A DNA stretch of 64,000 nucleotides from Flammeovirgaceae bacterium UBA1842. GTDB lineage: Bacteria; Bacteroidota; Bacteroidia; Cytophagales; Cyclobacteriaceae. Shown one piece after another: positions 18,154-26,855 of the stretch (the first letter of the stretch is position 1; every line of letters begins with the position of its first letter). The position numbers and the translations under genes were made by a program. The notes under the pieces were generated by a model. That model was not told where the DNA came from, did not search any database, and was given only the letters and a program-made list of their open reading frames with translations. Where the stretch lies: positions 1-64,000 of the forward strand of contig DDIU01000004.1 in the NCBI GenBank assembly GCA_002338655.1. The letters are read 5' to 3'.

Positions 18154-18732
18154 ATGTCTATGGATAACCTATTAACTGAAATACGACAATGCACAGTTTG
18201 TGAACCAAAGATGGGACATAAAGCACGCCCTGTTTTGTCGATAAGCAAACAGTCCAAGATTTTAATCATCGGGCAAGCACCCGGAGCCAAAGTACATGCT
18301 TCGGGCATTCCCTGGCAAGATGCCAGTGGTAATATACTTAGAGAATGGCTTGGGATCTCCAATGAAGAATTTTATAACCCAGACATCATCGGCATACTTC
18401 CTATGGGCTTTTGCTACCCGGGCAAAGGTAAGTCTGGTGATCTTCCGCCTCGACCTGAGTGCGCACCATTATGGCATGGAAAAGTATTGAAGCAACTTAA
18501 GGAAGTGAAACTTACTTTGTTGATTGGCCAGTATGCTCAGAAGTATTATTTGGGAGTTAGAAGTGGGAAGAACCTTACAGAAACGGTTAAAAACTTTAAA
18601 GACTACTTACCGCAGTATTTTCCTTTGCCACATCCGTCTCCTCGCAACCGATTTTGGATGGCCAAAAATCCTTGGTTTCAGGACGAGGTAATCCCTTTAC
18701 TAAAGTCTAAGGTGCTATCCAGTTTAAATTAG
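18154..18732 (+). CDS. Uracil-DNA glycosylase superfamily protein with Fe-S cysteine pattern
   Basis: UDG-superfamily enzymes remove uracil from DNA to start base-excision repair. The 192-residue product shows the active-site segment GQAPGAKVHASGIPWQDASG (about residues 40-59) and the C-terminal HPSPRNR loop (about 158-164). Four cysteines at C13, C16, C87 and C103 give C-x2-C-x70-C-x15-C, the spacing of 4Fe-4S family 4/5 UDGs, so an Fe-S form is likely. The exact family is unclear. The gene is flanked on both sides by the same palindromic B-A repeat pair, so it may have moved or been duplicated together with these elements. The start is ATG at 18154, with a second ATG two codons later. Confidence 0.85.
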   Translation: MSMDNLLTEIRQCTVCEPKMGHKARPVLSISKQSKILIIGQAPGAKVHASGIPWQDASGNILREWLGISNEEFYNPDIIGILPMGFCYPGKGKSGDLPPRPECAPLWHGKVLKQLKEVKLTLLIGQYAQKYYLGVRSGKNLTETVKNFKDYLPQYFPLPHPSPRNRFWMAKNPWFQDEVIPLLKSKVLSSLN

Positions 18733-18744
18733 CATACGAACCCT

Positions 18745-18790
18745 ATTCGACATTTGTAATATCGAATGATTATAGTAGGATTTTTAATCC
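18745..18790. repeat. Element B2: double hairpin copy
   Basis: This is a second copy of B1: ATTCGACATT (18745-18754), TGT, AATATCGAAT (18758-18767, one mismatch to a perfect arm), then GGATT-TTT-AATCC (18778-18790). It starts 12 bases after the glycosylase stop. Confidence 0.75.
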
Positions 18791-18813
18791 GCTAACCAAC
18801 CTCAAATTTGTTG

Positions 18814-18896
18814 AGCTTTTCTAAAGTTTTACAGGAAATGATATGCTGCGCCACTTTGGTATTTCGGCACTTGCTTAATACAACTTTAGAAAAGTT
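18814..18896. repeat. Element A3: third copy of element A
   Basis: AGCTTTTCTAAAGTT (18814-18828) and AACTTTAGAAAAGTT (18882-18896) bound an interior with a CCACTTTGGT centre, closest to A1. Together with B2 it repeats the B1-A2 order found on the other side of the glycosylase gene. Confidence 0.72.
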
Positions 18897-18928
18897 ATTA
18901 CCTTAATTATTAGCCACCAATTATCGTT

Positions 18929-19957
18929 TTAAGGCAGATAGAAATCAAAAACAATATCATTCATGCATTTGAAGTGCCCTTTTGGGCATTTATCAAATCC
19001 AATTTTCGAGCAGGGTCGGCAATCAAGTTTGTTGTTTTCAAATACAGTGAATTTGGTACGGTATGGGTACATTCCAAACGCTGGAATGGTGTTTCCCCAA
19101 ATACTAAATACTTGTTTTTTGAATGCGGAAGCGATATGCATCAGGCCTGTATCATGAGTAAATACATAACTGGCCCCTTTTATCAATGCAGCCGATTGGT
19201 TGATATTGTATTTACCACAAGCGTTATAAATAATTGTTTTTTTATTAAGCCTTAGCAACCCCTCTTCCAGGTGTTCCGATTTAGTGGTTTTAGTAAAAAA
19301 TTTTTCAATTTCTTCGGCAACGGGAGCATCATTTGGGCCTCCCAGTAAGATAATCGGTTTATTGATTTTATCGCATAACTCAATCATCTTTTTCAAAGGC
19401 AATTTCTTCGTTCCATGTTGGGCACCTATGGCATAAGCAACATACTCCTTTCGGTGAGTTTCGGGTAACCATTCTTTCGGCACTTCATCTGCTTCAGGAA
19501 TGAAATAGTCCAATCCCAAGGTATCCATTTTAATTCCAATGGGAGTAATGGTGTCCATATACCGTTCTACTATATGGCGATTGGGAAGCTTATTTATTTT
19601 AAAATTTACCAAGAGCCATTTTTCCCAATTCAGTTTATTGAATGTAGCGGATTTCACACCCAACCTAATTTTTAAAATACGGGTCCGTAAGTTGTTATGA
19701 AGATCAATAACCAAATCAAATTTTTCTGCTCTAAGCTCCTTTACTACTTTATTCAGACTGTCCTCTAAGTAATGCTGTTTGTCAATATAAGGATTGGATT
19801 TTACTATTGGCTCAAACGATTTTTTTGTCAGATAATGGATTTCTGCATTAGGAAGCTGTGTTTTTAAATTACGCACCACGGGAGTAGTGAGCACAATATC
19901 TCCAATAGAAGAAAAACGAATGACCAAAATCTTTTTGTACTCCATAAAATTAGGCAA
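18929..19957 (-). CDS. Glycosyltransferase family 9 (heptosyltransferase-like)
   Basis: This 342-residue GT-B-fold enzyme begins with the family 9 signature IRFSSIGDIVLTTPVVRNL (about residues 9-27), continues with DLVIDLHNNLRTRI (about 79-92), and has the C-terminal donor-site region with GASYVFTHDTGLMHIASAF (about 255-273). Members add heptose or other sugars to LPS core or other surface glycans, using ADP-activated donors. It overlaps the PolX-like gene upstream on the minus strand by 8 bases, so the two are probably co-transcribed. A Cys-rich C-terminus (CRPCSKIGFDKCPKGHFKCM) is notable and is seen in some Bacteroidetes members. Confidence 0.88.
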   Translation of the reverse strand: MPNFMEYKKILVIRFSSIGDIVLTTPVVRNLKTQLPNAEIHYLTKKSFEPIVKSNPYIDKQHYLEDSLNKVVKELRAEKFDLVIDLHNNLRTRILKIRLGVKSATFNKLNWEKWLLVNFKINKLPNRHIVERYMDTITPIGIKMDTLGLDYFIPEADEVPKEWLPETHRKEYVAYAIGAQHGTKKLPLKKMIELCDKINKPIILLGGPNDAPVAEEIEKFFTKTTKSEHLEEGLLRLNKKTIIYNACGKYNINQSAALIKGASYVFTHDTGLMHIASAFKKQVFSIWGNTIPAFGMYPYRTKFTVFENNKLDCRPCSKIGFDKCPKGHFKCMNDIVFDFYLP

Positions 19958-21674
19958 GGCTCAGGGCCTTTGCTTTTCGCGTTGCAAAATAGTCATCTAT
20001 TTCCTTTAATGTCATACTGTTGAGGTTGTTAGATTTGGTGAGTCCACCTTTTCTTCCAACTTGCAGTCCATAGTACATGTCTGCAAACCCATCTATGGAA
20101 TGTGCATCAGGGTTAATGCTTAGCATAACACCACGATCAAGTGCATAATTAATCCATCGCCAATCAATATCCAACCTGTGTGGGTTGGCATTGATTTCGA
20201 TCACCACATTATGCTGGGCACAAGCTTCAATAATTACTTTGTGATCCACCGGGTATCCGTCACGTCTTAAAAGTATTCTCCCTGTCATATGCCCTAAAAT
20301 AGTGGTAAATGGGTTTTCAATAGCTTTAACCAGCCTGGCAGTTGCCTTCTCCTTATCCATACTCATGGCTGAATGAATGGAGCATACGATAAAATCAAAA
20401 CTCGCTAAGGTATTGTTGTCATAGTCGAGGCTGCCGTCAGGAAGGATATCACATTCTATCCCTTTGAAAATCTTAAAATCAGAATACCTTGCATTAAGGG
20501 CATCAATTTCGGCTTGTTGATCCTTCACCCTATTTTCATAAAGGCCATTGGCATAGAAAAAAGATGACTTGCTGTGGTCCGTTATACCTAAGTATTCGTA
20601 CCCTAACCGTTGACATTCCAAGGCCATTTCCTCTAGGGAATGTAACCCATCACTGTAAGTGGAATGATTGTGTAGAATGCCTTTTAAGTCATTCATTTGA
20701 ATTAAATCAGGGATCCCATTTTCTTTAATAGCACTCCAATTAAGATGTTCCTCTCTTAGTTCAACAGGAATGAAAGGTAAATTGGCCTTACTGTATATTT
20801 CCTTTTCATCATTTACAGGCTCGTTATAGATGAGAGACTTTAAAGTTGAGCCATCTTCAGTTTCATAATTGATATGTTCCTCAGATCCGGTGGTCAGGAA
20901 TAAGGTTTTAACAAAATCTACTTTCGAACAAAGGTGAAAAGCAACTGGTGTTTTATTCATCAGCCCTCGTTTCAGTCTTGGTCCTGATATTTTCATGTCA
21001 AACTCAACAGGCCCCAATGGATTGCTTGGAGATTCTAAAGATTGCCAATCAATTGCTTTATCCGGATCGGAAGCCACTACAAAAATCAATTCCTCAATTA
21101 CTTCGAGCTTTCTTCGCAACGCCCCACTTACTTCAATTTGAAGGTTTTCATTCGCCTTTTTTAATCGATCGATTAGTGCCATAGCAATAGGCTCTGCCTC
21201 TGAGAAAAGCAGCTTGCCTTCATTTTCCCTTTTGCGGATTAAGGCGGCTTTAATATTCTCTTGCGTTTTCCCACCAAAACCTTTGAGAGCTTTCAATTCT
21301 CCTTTCTCAATAGCCTCCAATAGTGCTTTACTACTTGTAATATCCAGTTCTTGCCAGAGCTGCTTAATTTTTTTCGCCCCTATGCCCTTTAACCCCAATA
21401 GCTCATGTAGCCCTTCCGGTGTTTTCAAATAAAGTTGTTCATAATAGTCAAAAGTACCAGTGGCATTGATTTGATCAATGGCAGTGGCAATACTTTTCCC
21501 TACTCCATTTATCTTTTCAAGCTCCTCCTTTGATTGCTCCTCCAAAGCACTTTGAAACCGCTCCAAATTAAATATTGCATTATTGTAGCTCTTTATTTTG
21601 AACTCATTTTCATCATGGAGTTCCATGAGGGCAATTGTGTTCTTGAGTAGCTTTACGATCTTCTTATTATTCAA
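19950..21674 (-). CDS. PolX-family protein with PHP domain; polymerase catalytic aspartates replaced
   Basis: The 574-residue protein has the order of bacterial family X DNA polymerase: an 8-kDa-like helical part (1-80), helix-hairpin-helix segments (GVGKSIATAI, LKGIGAKKI, LKGFGGKTQENI), a nucleotidyltransferase palm (about 155-300) and a C-terminal PHP phosphoesterase domain (about 330-574). The PHP metal ligands look intact: H335-N-H337-S-x-x-S-D342, TDHS, KGIECD, CSIHS, NPDAHS. In the palm the usual D-L-D after the G-S/A-x-R-R motif is E195-L196-I197, and the third aspartate (V-D-F/L-R) is A245 in VAFH. It probably retains nuclease or phosphoesterase activity but not polymerisation. The GT9 gene follows with an 8-base overlap. 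Confidence 0.85.
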   Translation of the reverse strand: MNNKKIVKLLKNTIALMELHDENEFKIKSYNNAIFNLERFQSALEEQSKEELEKINGVGKSIATAIDQINATGTFDYYEQLYLKTPEGLHELLGLKGIGAKKIKQLWQELDITSSKALLEAIEKGELKALKGFGGKTQENIKAALIRKRENEGKLLFSEAEPIAMALIDRLKKANENLQIEVSGALRRKLEVIEELIFVVASDPDKAIDWQSLESPSNPLGPVEFDMKISGPRLKRGLMNKTPVAFHLCSKVDFVKTLFLTTGSEEHINYETEDGSTLKSLIYNEPVNDEKEIYSKANLPFIPVELREEHLNWSAIKENGIPDLIQMNDLKGILHNHSTYSDGLHSLEEMALECQRLGYEYLGITDHSKSSFFYANGLYENRVKDQQAEIDALNARYSDFKIFKGIECDILPDGSLDYDNNTLASFDFIVCSIHSAMSMDKEKATARLVKAIENPFTTILGHMTGRILLRRDGYPVDHKVIIEACAQHNVVIEINANPHRLDIDWRWINYALDRGVMLSINPDAHSIDGFADMYYGLQVGRKGGLTKSNNLNSMTLKEIDDYFATRKAKALSLA

Positions 21675-21700
21675 TCTGGAATCTGGTTAGTATGTACAAT

Positions 21701-21720
21701 CTCCCCTTTATTGGGGGAAG
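21701..21720. repeat. Small GC-rich palindrome between polX-like and EVE genes
   Basis: CTCCCC, a six-base loop and GGGGGAAG form a short hairpin in the 218-base region between the divergent PolX-like and EVE genes. It resembles common dispersed Bacteroidetes intergenic palindromes. No promoter box was identified with confidence here. Confidence 0.3.
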
Positions 21721-21892
21721 GATTAAAGCGAAATAAAGTCAATTTTGCATGAGGGTTATTTTGCTGAATTCATGTCTTTGACTAATTTATGTAAATTTAA
21801 GAAATGCACGCATGCCAAGCAGAATCTAAATGAGGTTTTAAATCACTTGGTATAATGTGGTGTAAATTTTTAATTGATAAAAGTACTTGCAA

Positions 21893-22297
21893 ATGAACTA
21901 TTGGTTAATGAAAACGGAGCCCGGCACTTACTCCTGGGATGATTTGGTAAGAGATAAGAAAACCCACTGGGATGGGGTGCGCAATTATCAGGCACGCAAC
22001 AACATGAAGGAAATGAAAGTGGGTGATATGGCATTATACTATCACAGTGTGAAAGAAAAATGTGTTGTTGGTATTGTTAAAATTGTAAAGGAGTATTATC
22101 AAGATCCAACTACAACGGACCCGAATTGGGTGGTTGTTGACATTGCACCCATAGAGCCCCTTAAGAATCCCGTTACCCTCGCTCAGATAAAGGGGGACGA
22201 CCGGCTTGCACAGATGGTATTGGTGAAAAACTCAAGGCTATCGGTACAGCCCGTAAAGAAGGAAGAGTTTGATATGGTTATAGCTATGGGTCAATAA
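21893..22297 (+). CDS. EVE domain protein
   Basis: The 134-residue protein is a stand-alone EVE domain: NYWLMKTEPGTYSWDDL at the start, WDGVRNYQARN (about residues 28-38), a YYHS motif and the VKKEEFD end. EVE domains share the PUA-like fold with YTH and bind modified bases in DNA or RNA; bacterial single-domain forms are of unknown cellular role, sometimes tied to restriction of modified DNA. I chose ATG at 21893 over a TTG six bases upstream. The gene for a secreted protein starts 3 bases after the stop. Confidence 0.9.
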   Translation: MNYWLMKTEPGTYSWDDLVRDKKTHWDGVRNYQARNNMKEMKVGDMALYYHSVKEKCVVGIVKIVKEYYQDPTTTDPNWVVVDIAPIEPLKNPVTLAQIKGDDRLAQMVLVKNSRLSVQPVKKEEFDMVIAMGQ

Positions 22298-22300
22298 AGT

Positions 22301-23848
22301 ATGAAGTATTTCCTTTTTATAGTTGTGTTCTTTGTTTCATTTGGCTCACGAGCTCAAGTAAATCAAACCGATATCTATGAGTTGGAAAAGAAAAATTCTG
22401 ATGATTATTTCACTGTCTTGCCAGCAGACGAGGCAGGGGTAATCATTTTTAGGGATACCGACAATTATAAAAAAGGGGATTTGTGGCAAGTAGTATCACT
22501 AGATACAGCCTTAAATGAAAGGTGGAATAACGAACTCACAATTGATGGAAAATATAAGTTTAAAGGATATGATTTAAAGAATTCCGAACTGTATCTCTTG
22601 TTTAGGGATGGGGAATTGGAAAAAAGTGATTATCATCTTATGGCCATAAATATTTTGGATGGGGATGTCACGCGTTATGATATTAAAAACGAAATAGCAC
22701 TGGAACTGAGCCACATAACCATGTTGTCAGATCGGATGATATTGGCAGGCTATGTCAATTTAAGCCCTACTCTTGTGGATTACAAGCTGGGTTCAGATCA
22801 ATTTGAGGTTGTCCCTGGTTTTTTCAAGGATCGGAGCAACGTGGTTGATCTAAGGGGCAATAATAATGGGACATTTAATGTGGTGACACTTGAAAAGGAC
22901 TATGAAGGTACGTTTTTACGATTGCGAACATATAGTGATGAAGGGGACATACTTTTTGAGAGAGAGGTGCAAACTGCGGATGATTATAAATTGCTGAGTG
23001 CTAAATCCAGCGGATTTATTGATGGGAATATAGCTATTTCGGGCACTTTTGGATTGAGGAACTCGAAATATGCGGTAGGAATCTATTTAGCAATAGTGAA
23101 GCCTGAAGGGCAAAAGAATCTGGTTAAGTATTTTAGGTTTTCTGATTTCGAACATTTCTTCGACTATATGCGCCCAAAAAGGGCTGCCAGGTTAAGGGCT
23201 AAACTAGCCAGGAGGACAGCCAAAGGAAAAGATTTTCATTATTCCTCTAGGTTGTTGCTCCATGAAATAAGAAAATCTCCTAGGGGATTTGTTTTAGCGG
23301 CTGAAATATATGATCCAGATTTTAAAGGTTATTATGGCCCTGGGTATTACTATGGCTATATTGGGCAAGATCAAATTGAAAGGGATAATCGAGCGGCTCA
23401 ATCTTATGCCAAACACCCAAGTACCTTGCAGAATGTAGATGATGCAGACCATTTTGAGTATTTGGAATCCATCATATTTGAACTGGATAAAAATGGGGAG
23501 CTTCTATGGGATAACAGTTTTAAAATTGAAGATGTCGAAACAAATACACTTGAACAGGTGGTTCAATTCTCAATGGAAGGGGACTTGATCAATATGATAT
23601 ACAAAACGGATGAAGAGCTGAGGTTCAAAACCATTCAAGAATCACAATTGGTGGAAGAAAAAAACCTCCCAATCAAATTGATCAATGAATATGATAAAAT
23701 TATCCATACCTATAAAGGAACAGGGAAAAGCGAGTATTGGTATGGCAACAACTTTTTAATTTGGGGCTATCATAAAGTGGAAAATAAGGTTGAAACAGAG
23801 AAAAGGAATAGAAGCGTACTTTTTGTCAATAAAGTGGTGTTTGATTAA
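22301..23848 (+). CDS. Secreted hypothetical protein, first of a tandem paralogue pair
   Basis: The 515-residue product has a cleavable signal sequence (MKYFLFIVVFFVSFGSRAQ) and no recognised domain. It reads as a long beta-rich, possibly propeller-like fold with repeated statements of the type WQVVSLDTALNERW and ILFELDKNGELLWDNSF. The next gene is a full-length paralogue: both share an N-terminal W-Q-V-I/V-x-L-D-T-A motif, a basic RxRxKxxR stretch near residue 300, a GYYYG/GLFA-rich part and the G-x-L-L-W-D-N-S-F motif. The genes overlap by 8 bases. The function is unknown; periplasmic or surface location is inferred. Confidence 0.65.
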   Translation: MKYFLFIVVFFVSFGSRAQVNQTDIYELEKKNSDDYFTVLPADEAGVIIFRDTDNYKKGDLWQVVSLDTALNERWNNELTIDGKYKFKGYDLKNSELYLLFRDGELEKSDYHLMAINILDGDVTRYDIKNEIALELSHITMLSDRMILAGYVNLSPTLVDYKLGSDQFEVVPGFFKDRSNVVDLRGNNNGTFNVVTLEKDYEGTFLRLRTYSDEGDILFEREVQTADDYKLLSAKSSGFIDGNIAISGTFGLRNSKYAVGIYLAIVKPEGQKNLVKYFRFSDFEHFFDYMRPKRAARLRAKLARRTAKGKDFHYSSRLLLHEIRKSPRGFVLAAEIYDPDFKGYYGPGYYYGYIGQDQIERDNRAAQSYAKHPSTLQNVDDADHFEYLESIIFELDKNGELLWDNSFKIEDVETNTLEQVVQFSMEGDLINMIYKTDEELRFKTIQESQLVEEKNLPIKLINEYDKIIHTYKGTGKSEYWYGNNFLIWGYHKVENKVETEKRNRSVLFVNKVVFD

Positions 23849-25355
23849 ACCATTTTTGGCTTTACTGGTTATTCTCATAACTGAGGCCTATCTGGTGGCG
23901 CAGATCATTCAACCGGAAAGGTTTGAAACCGAATTGAATAACAATCAATTCGAAGTAATATCAGCCAAGGAAAATGGCCTTTTCCTTTTGGCAAAAAGTG
24001 AGGTTGCCATTGATAAGGAGATTACTTGGCAAGTAATAGAATTAGATACAGCATTTAATTTGAGGTGGGAGCGGACGTACAATGTACCTAAGAATTATCT
24101 ATTATTAAGTAAATACTATGATCAGGGTAAACTTTACTTTTTGTTTAGTAAAAACAACCCAAAGGATCGAGACCTTGAGCTAATTACATTTGATGTATTT
24201 GATGGTGGAGCTGAGAGCCATGTAATTAGAAATTATATTCCCTTTGCATTTTTTGATTTTAGGGTGGCCAATGGAGCCGCTATTGTGGCTGGGTATTACA
24301 ATTACCGACCGCTGGTTATTTTATTTGACCTTGCTAGGGGAGTACCAACAGTTTTGCCAGGTTTTTTTGGTGGTCAACGTGAACTGGTTCAAATAAAGGT
24401 CAATAAGAATACGACTTTTGATATTATCCTAACCGGGAAAACCATTGATAAAAACAGTTCAATATTCATCAATACCTACAGCAGTAATGGCGCATTATTA
24501 AGTAATAATATTCTGGATACGGAGAAAAATAAAGGATTGCTATTCGGCAGATCAGAAACAATTGAAAATATGGGGCAGTTGGTTGGTGGGGTTTATGGCA
24601 GAAACAATTCTGAATATTCGCGAGGCGTTTTTTTGGCCAATATCAACGAGTATGGCGAGCAAAAAATTAAATACTACAATTATTCTGAGCTAAATAATTT
24701 TTTTAACTATTTAAAAAACAAGAAAGAGCAACGCATACGTGGTAGGATAGAAAGGAAGGAGATCAAAGGAAAAAAAATTAAATTCAACTACAGGTTATTA
24801 GTCCATAATCTCATAAAAAATGGTGATCAATATGTACTAATGGGAGAAGCATTTTACCCAAAGTATAAAACTGTTTCTGGTGAATATACTGGCTTGTTTG
24901 CAGTATCGTCAGTCAATAGGGGTATTTATCAATCAAGTACGGTTTTTGACGGATACAGATATACACATGCTGTTTTACTTGGGTTTGATGCCGATGGGAA
25001 CTTGCTTTGGGACAATAGTTTTGAAATAAATGATGTTACCTCCTTTGAACTTGAACAGTTCGTCCATGCGAGTATTACGCCTGACAAAATAGCCTTATTA
25101 TATGTTTTCGATAATAATATCAGATCAAAAACCATAAGTGGCAACGATGTTTTGGAGGATAAAGAACTTACCCCTATTGCCATGAAATTTGAGGATGATG
25201 AGATAGAAAAAGACGGAACGACCGTTTATGGACTGGAAAGTTGGTATGACGATGTCTTTTTTACCTTCGGAACTCAAAAAATTAAGAACTTACGGAGCGG
25301 GGGCGTAAAAATTAGTCGCGAGGTGTTTTTTATCAATAAGGTGATTTACAAATGA
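23841..25355 (+). CDS. Secreted hypothetical protein, second of a tandem paralogue pair
   Basis: The 504-residue product is a paralogue of the preceding gene, sharing the WQVIELDTAFNLRWE and GNLLWDNSFEINDV motifs and the same overall length. I chose the TTG at 23841, which overlaps the previous TAA region, because it gives a clean signal peptide (MIKPFLALLVILITEAYLVAQ, the first residue read from TTG); an in-frame ATG at 23790 would add 17 charged residues inside the upstream gene. No domain is recognised. A pyrR gene with its own -7-like box follows. Confidence 0.62.
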   Translation: MIKPFLALLVILITEAYLVAQIIQPERFETELNNNQFEVISAKENGLFLLAKSEVAIDKEITWQVIELDTAFNLRWERTYNVPKNYLLLSKYYDQGKLYFLFSKNNPKDRDLELITFDVFDGGAESHVIRNYIPFAFFDFRVANGAAIVAGYYNYRPLVILFDLARGVPTVLPGFFGGQRELVQIKVNKNTTFDIILTGKTIDKNSSIFINTYSSNGALLSNNILDTEKNKGLLFGRSETIENMGQLVGGVYGRNNSEYSRGVFLANINEYGEQKIKYYNYSELNNFFNYLKNKKEQRIRGRIERKEIKGKKIKFNYRLLVHNLIKNGDQYVLMGEAFYPKYKTVSGEYTGLFAVSSVNRGIYQSSTVFDGYRYTHAVLLGFDADGNLLWDNSFEINDVTSFELEQFVHASITPDKIALLYVFDNNIRSKTISGNDVLEDKELTPIAMKFEDDEIEKDGTTVYGLESWYDDVFFTFGTQKIKNLRSGGVKISREVFFINKVIYK

Positions 25356-25363
25356 TATAATTA

Positions 25364-25371
25364 TATATTTG
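25364..25371 (+). promoter_or_regulatory. Bacteroidetes-type -7 box upstream of pyrR
   Basis: TATATTTG matches TAnnTTTG and lies 12 bases before the preferred pyrR ATG, which would give a very short leader and no room for the PyrR attenuator known from Gram-positive bacteria. No clear -33 element is seen. Confidence 0.38.
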
Positions 25372-25383
25372 TAACGTTTGGCA

Positions 25384-25932
25384 ATGCAAAAGAAATTAAT
25401 ACTCGACTCCAACCTACTCAATATCACCGTCAATAGGCTTTGTCAACAGCTTATTGAGAACCATGAAGATTTTCAACAAACCGCCATTTTGGGCATGCAG
25501 CCACGGGGCATCCATTTGGCAGGTATGATTCACAATAAATTGGAAGAGGATACGGGGAAGAAAATTGACCTTGGTTACCTCGATACAACTTTTTTTAGGG
25601 ATGATTTTAGAAGGAGGGGCACTCCTATGGTGGCCAACGCTACTAAGATGCCCTTCATTATTGAAGACCGTAAAGTTATACTGATTGACGATGTACTTTA
25701 TACAGGCCGGTCTGTGAGGGCAGCACTGGATGCAATGATTGCCTTCGGCAGGCCCAGTAAGGTAGAGCTACTCGTACTGGTGAATAGAAAATATACCCGT
25801 CACCTTCCTATTGAGCCTGATTATGTAGGCATTGATGTCAATACCATTGATACACAAAAGGTCTTGGTTGAATTGGAAATCAGCGGAGGTAGTAAAAATA
25901 AAATTTGGTTGATAAATAAGGATAATAAATAA
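25384..25932 (+). CDS. pyrR: PyrR-type bifunctional pyr regulator / uracil phosphoribosyltransferase
   Basis: PyrR proteins are type I phosphoribosyltransferases that in Gram-positive bacteria bind pyr mRNA with UMP. The 182-residue product has GMQPRGIHLAG (about residues 39-49), the YLDTTFFRDD loop and the PRPP loop VILIDDVLYTGRSVRAA (about 98-114). The ATG at 25384 is preferred over a TTG six bases upstream. It overlaps the pyrB start by one base, placing it first in a pyrimidine operon. No anti-terminator structure is visible in the short upstream region, so its role here may be enzymatic or act at another site. Confidence 0.92.
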   Translation: MQKKLILDSNLLNITVNRLCQQLIENHEDFQQTAILGMQPRGIHLAGMIHNKLEEDTGKKIDLGYLDTTFFRDDFRRRGTPMVANATKMPFIIEDRKVILIDDVLYTGRSVRAALDAMIAFGRPSKVELLVLVNRKYTRHLPIEPDYVGIDVNTIDTQKVLVELEISGGSKNKIWLINKDNK

Positions 25933-26855
25933 TGTCACAGCTCAGTCAGAAACACCTTCTTGGCATCAAAGACATAAACCGAAAGGACATTGAACTTATA
26001 TTTGAAACGGCCAATAACTTTAAAGAGGTTATAAACAGACCAATAAAGAAGGTGCCCTCACTTCGTGACATTACCATAGCCAATATATTTTTTGAGAATT
26101 CTACCCGGACCAAACTTTCCTTTGAACTTGCTGAAAAAAGGCTCTCGGCCGATGTGGTCAATTTCTCTTCTTCCAACTCATCTGTAAAAAAAGGAGAAAC
26201 CCTATTAGACACGGTAAACAATATTTTGGCTATGAAAGTGGACATGGTGGTTATGCGCCACAGTAGCCCTGGAGCTGCCCATTTCTTGGCGAAAAACATT
26301 AAGGCCAACATCGTTAATGCGGGTGATGGCACACATGAACATCCAACGCAGGCATTGTTGGATACATTCTCCATATTCCAAAAATTTGGTTCGCTGGAAG
26401 GCCTTAAAGTGGCTATTATAGGGGATATTTTACACTCTAGGGTAGCACTGTCCAATATTTTTGCATTGCAAAAATTGGGAGCAGAAGTAATGGTTTGCGG
26501 GCCAAACACGCTGCTGCCAAAATTTATATCCTCCTTAGGGGTAAAGGTTGAACTGGACGTAAAAAAAGCCTTAGAATGGTGTGATGTGGCCAACGTGCTC
26601 CGTATCCAATTGGAGCGGCAACATATTAAATATTTTCCTTCATTGCGGGAGTATTCCCTTTACTACGGCATCAACAAAAAACTACTTGATAGCCTGAACA
26701 AAGAAATTACCATAATGCACCCTGGTCCCATCAACAGGGGGGTGGAATTAAATAGTGATGTGGCAGATTCAGACCATTCCCTCATTCTGGAACAAGTAGA
26801 AAATGGTGTAGCTATAAGAATGGCAGTACTGTATTTGCTTGCAGAAAATAGCTAA
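25932..26855 (+). CDS. pyrB: Aspartate carbamoyltransferase catalytic chain
   Basis: PyrB makes N-carbamoyl-L-aspartate, the first committed step of pyrimidine synthesis. The 307-residue product contains the carbamoyl-phosphate motif FENSTRTKLSFE (about residues 54-65), VVMRHSSPGAAHFLA (about 101-115), HPTQALLDTF and HPGPINRGVEL (about 263-273). Its length is that of the catalytic chain. It overlaps pyrR by one base. No pyrI regulatory chain follows, as expected where pyrR is used. Confidence 0.96.
   Translation: MSQLSQKHLLGIKDINRKDIELIFETANNFKEVINRPIKKVPSLRDITIANIFFENSTRTKLSFELAEKRLSADVVNFSSSNSSVKKGETLLDTVNNILAMKVDMVVMRHSSPGAAHFLAKNIKANIVNAGDGTHEHPTQALLDTFSIFQKFGSLEGLKVAIIGDILHSRVALSNIFALQKLGAEVMVCGPNTLLPKFISSLGVKVELDVKKALEWCDVANVLRIQLERQHIKYFPSLREYSLYYGINKKLLDSLNKEITIMHPGPINRGVELNSDVADSDHSLILEQVENGVAIRMAVLYLLAENS

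Noticed and set aside
23790..23848. The two secreted paralogues as one frameshifted gene
   Set aside because: Each has its own signal peptide and full-length similarity to the other, so they are two coupled genes.
25946..26593. 215-codon frame opposite pyrB
   Set aside because: It lies wholly antisense to a well-conserved gene, has no recognisable motif, and its composition is that of a reverse-frame shadow.
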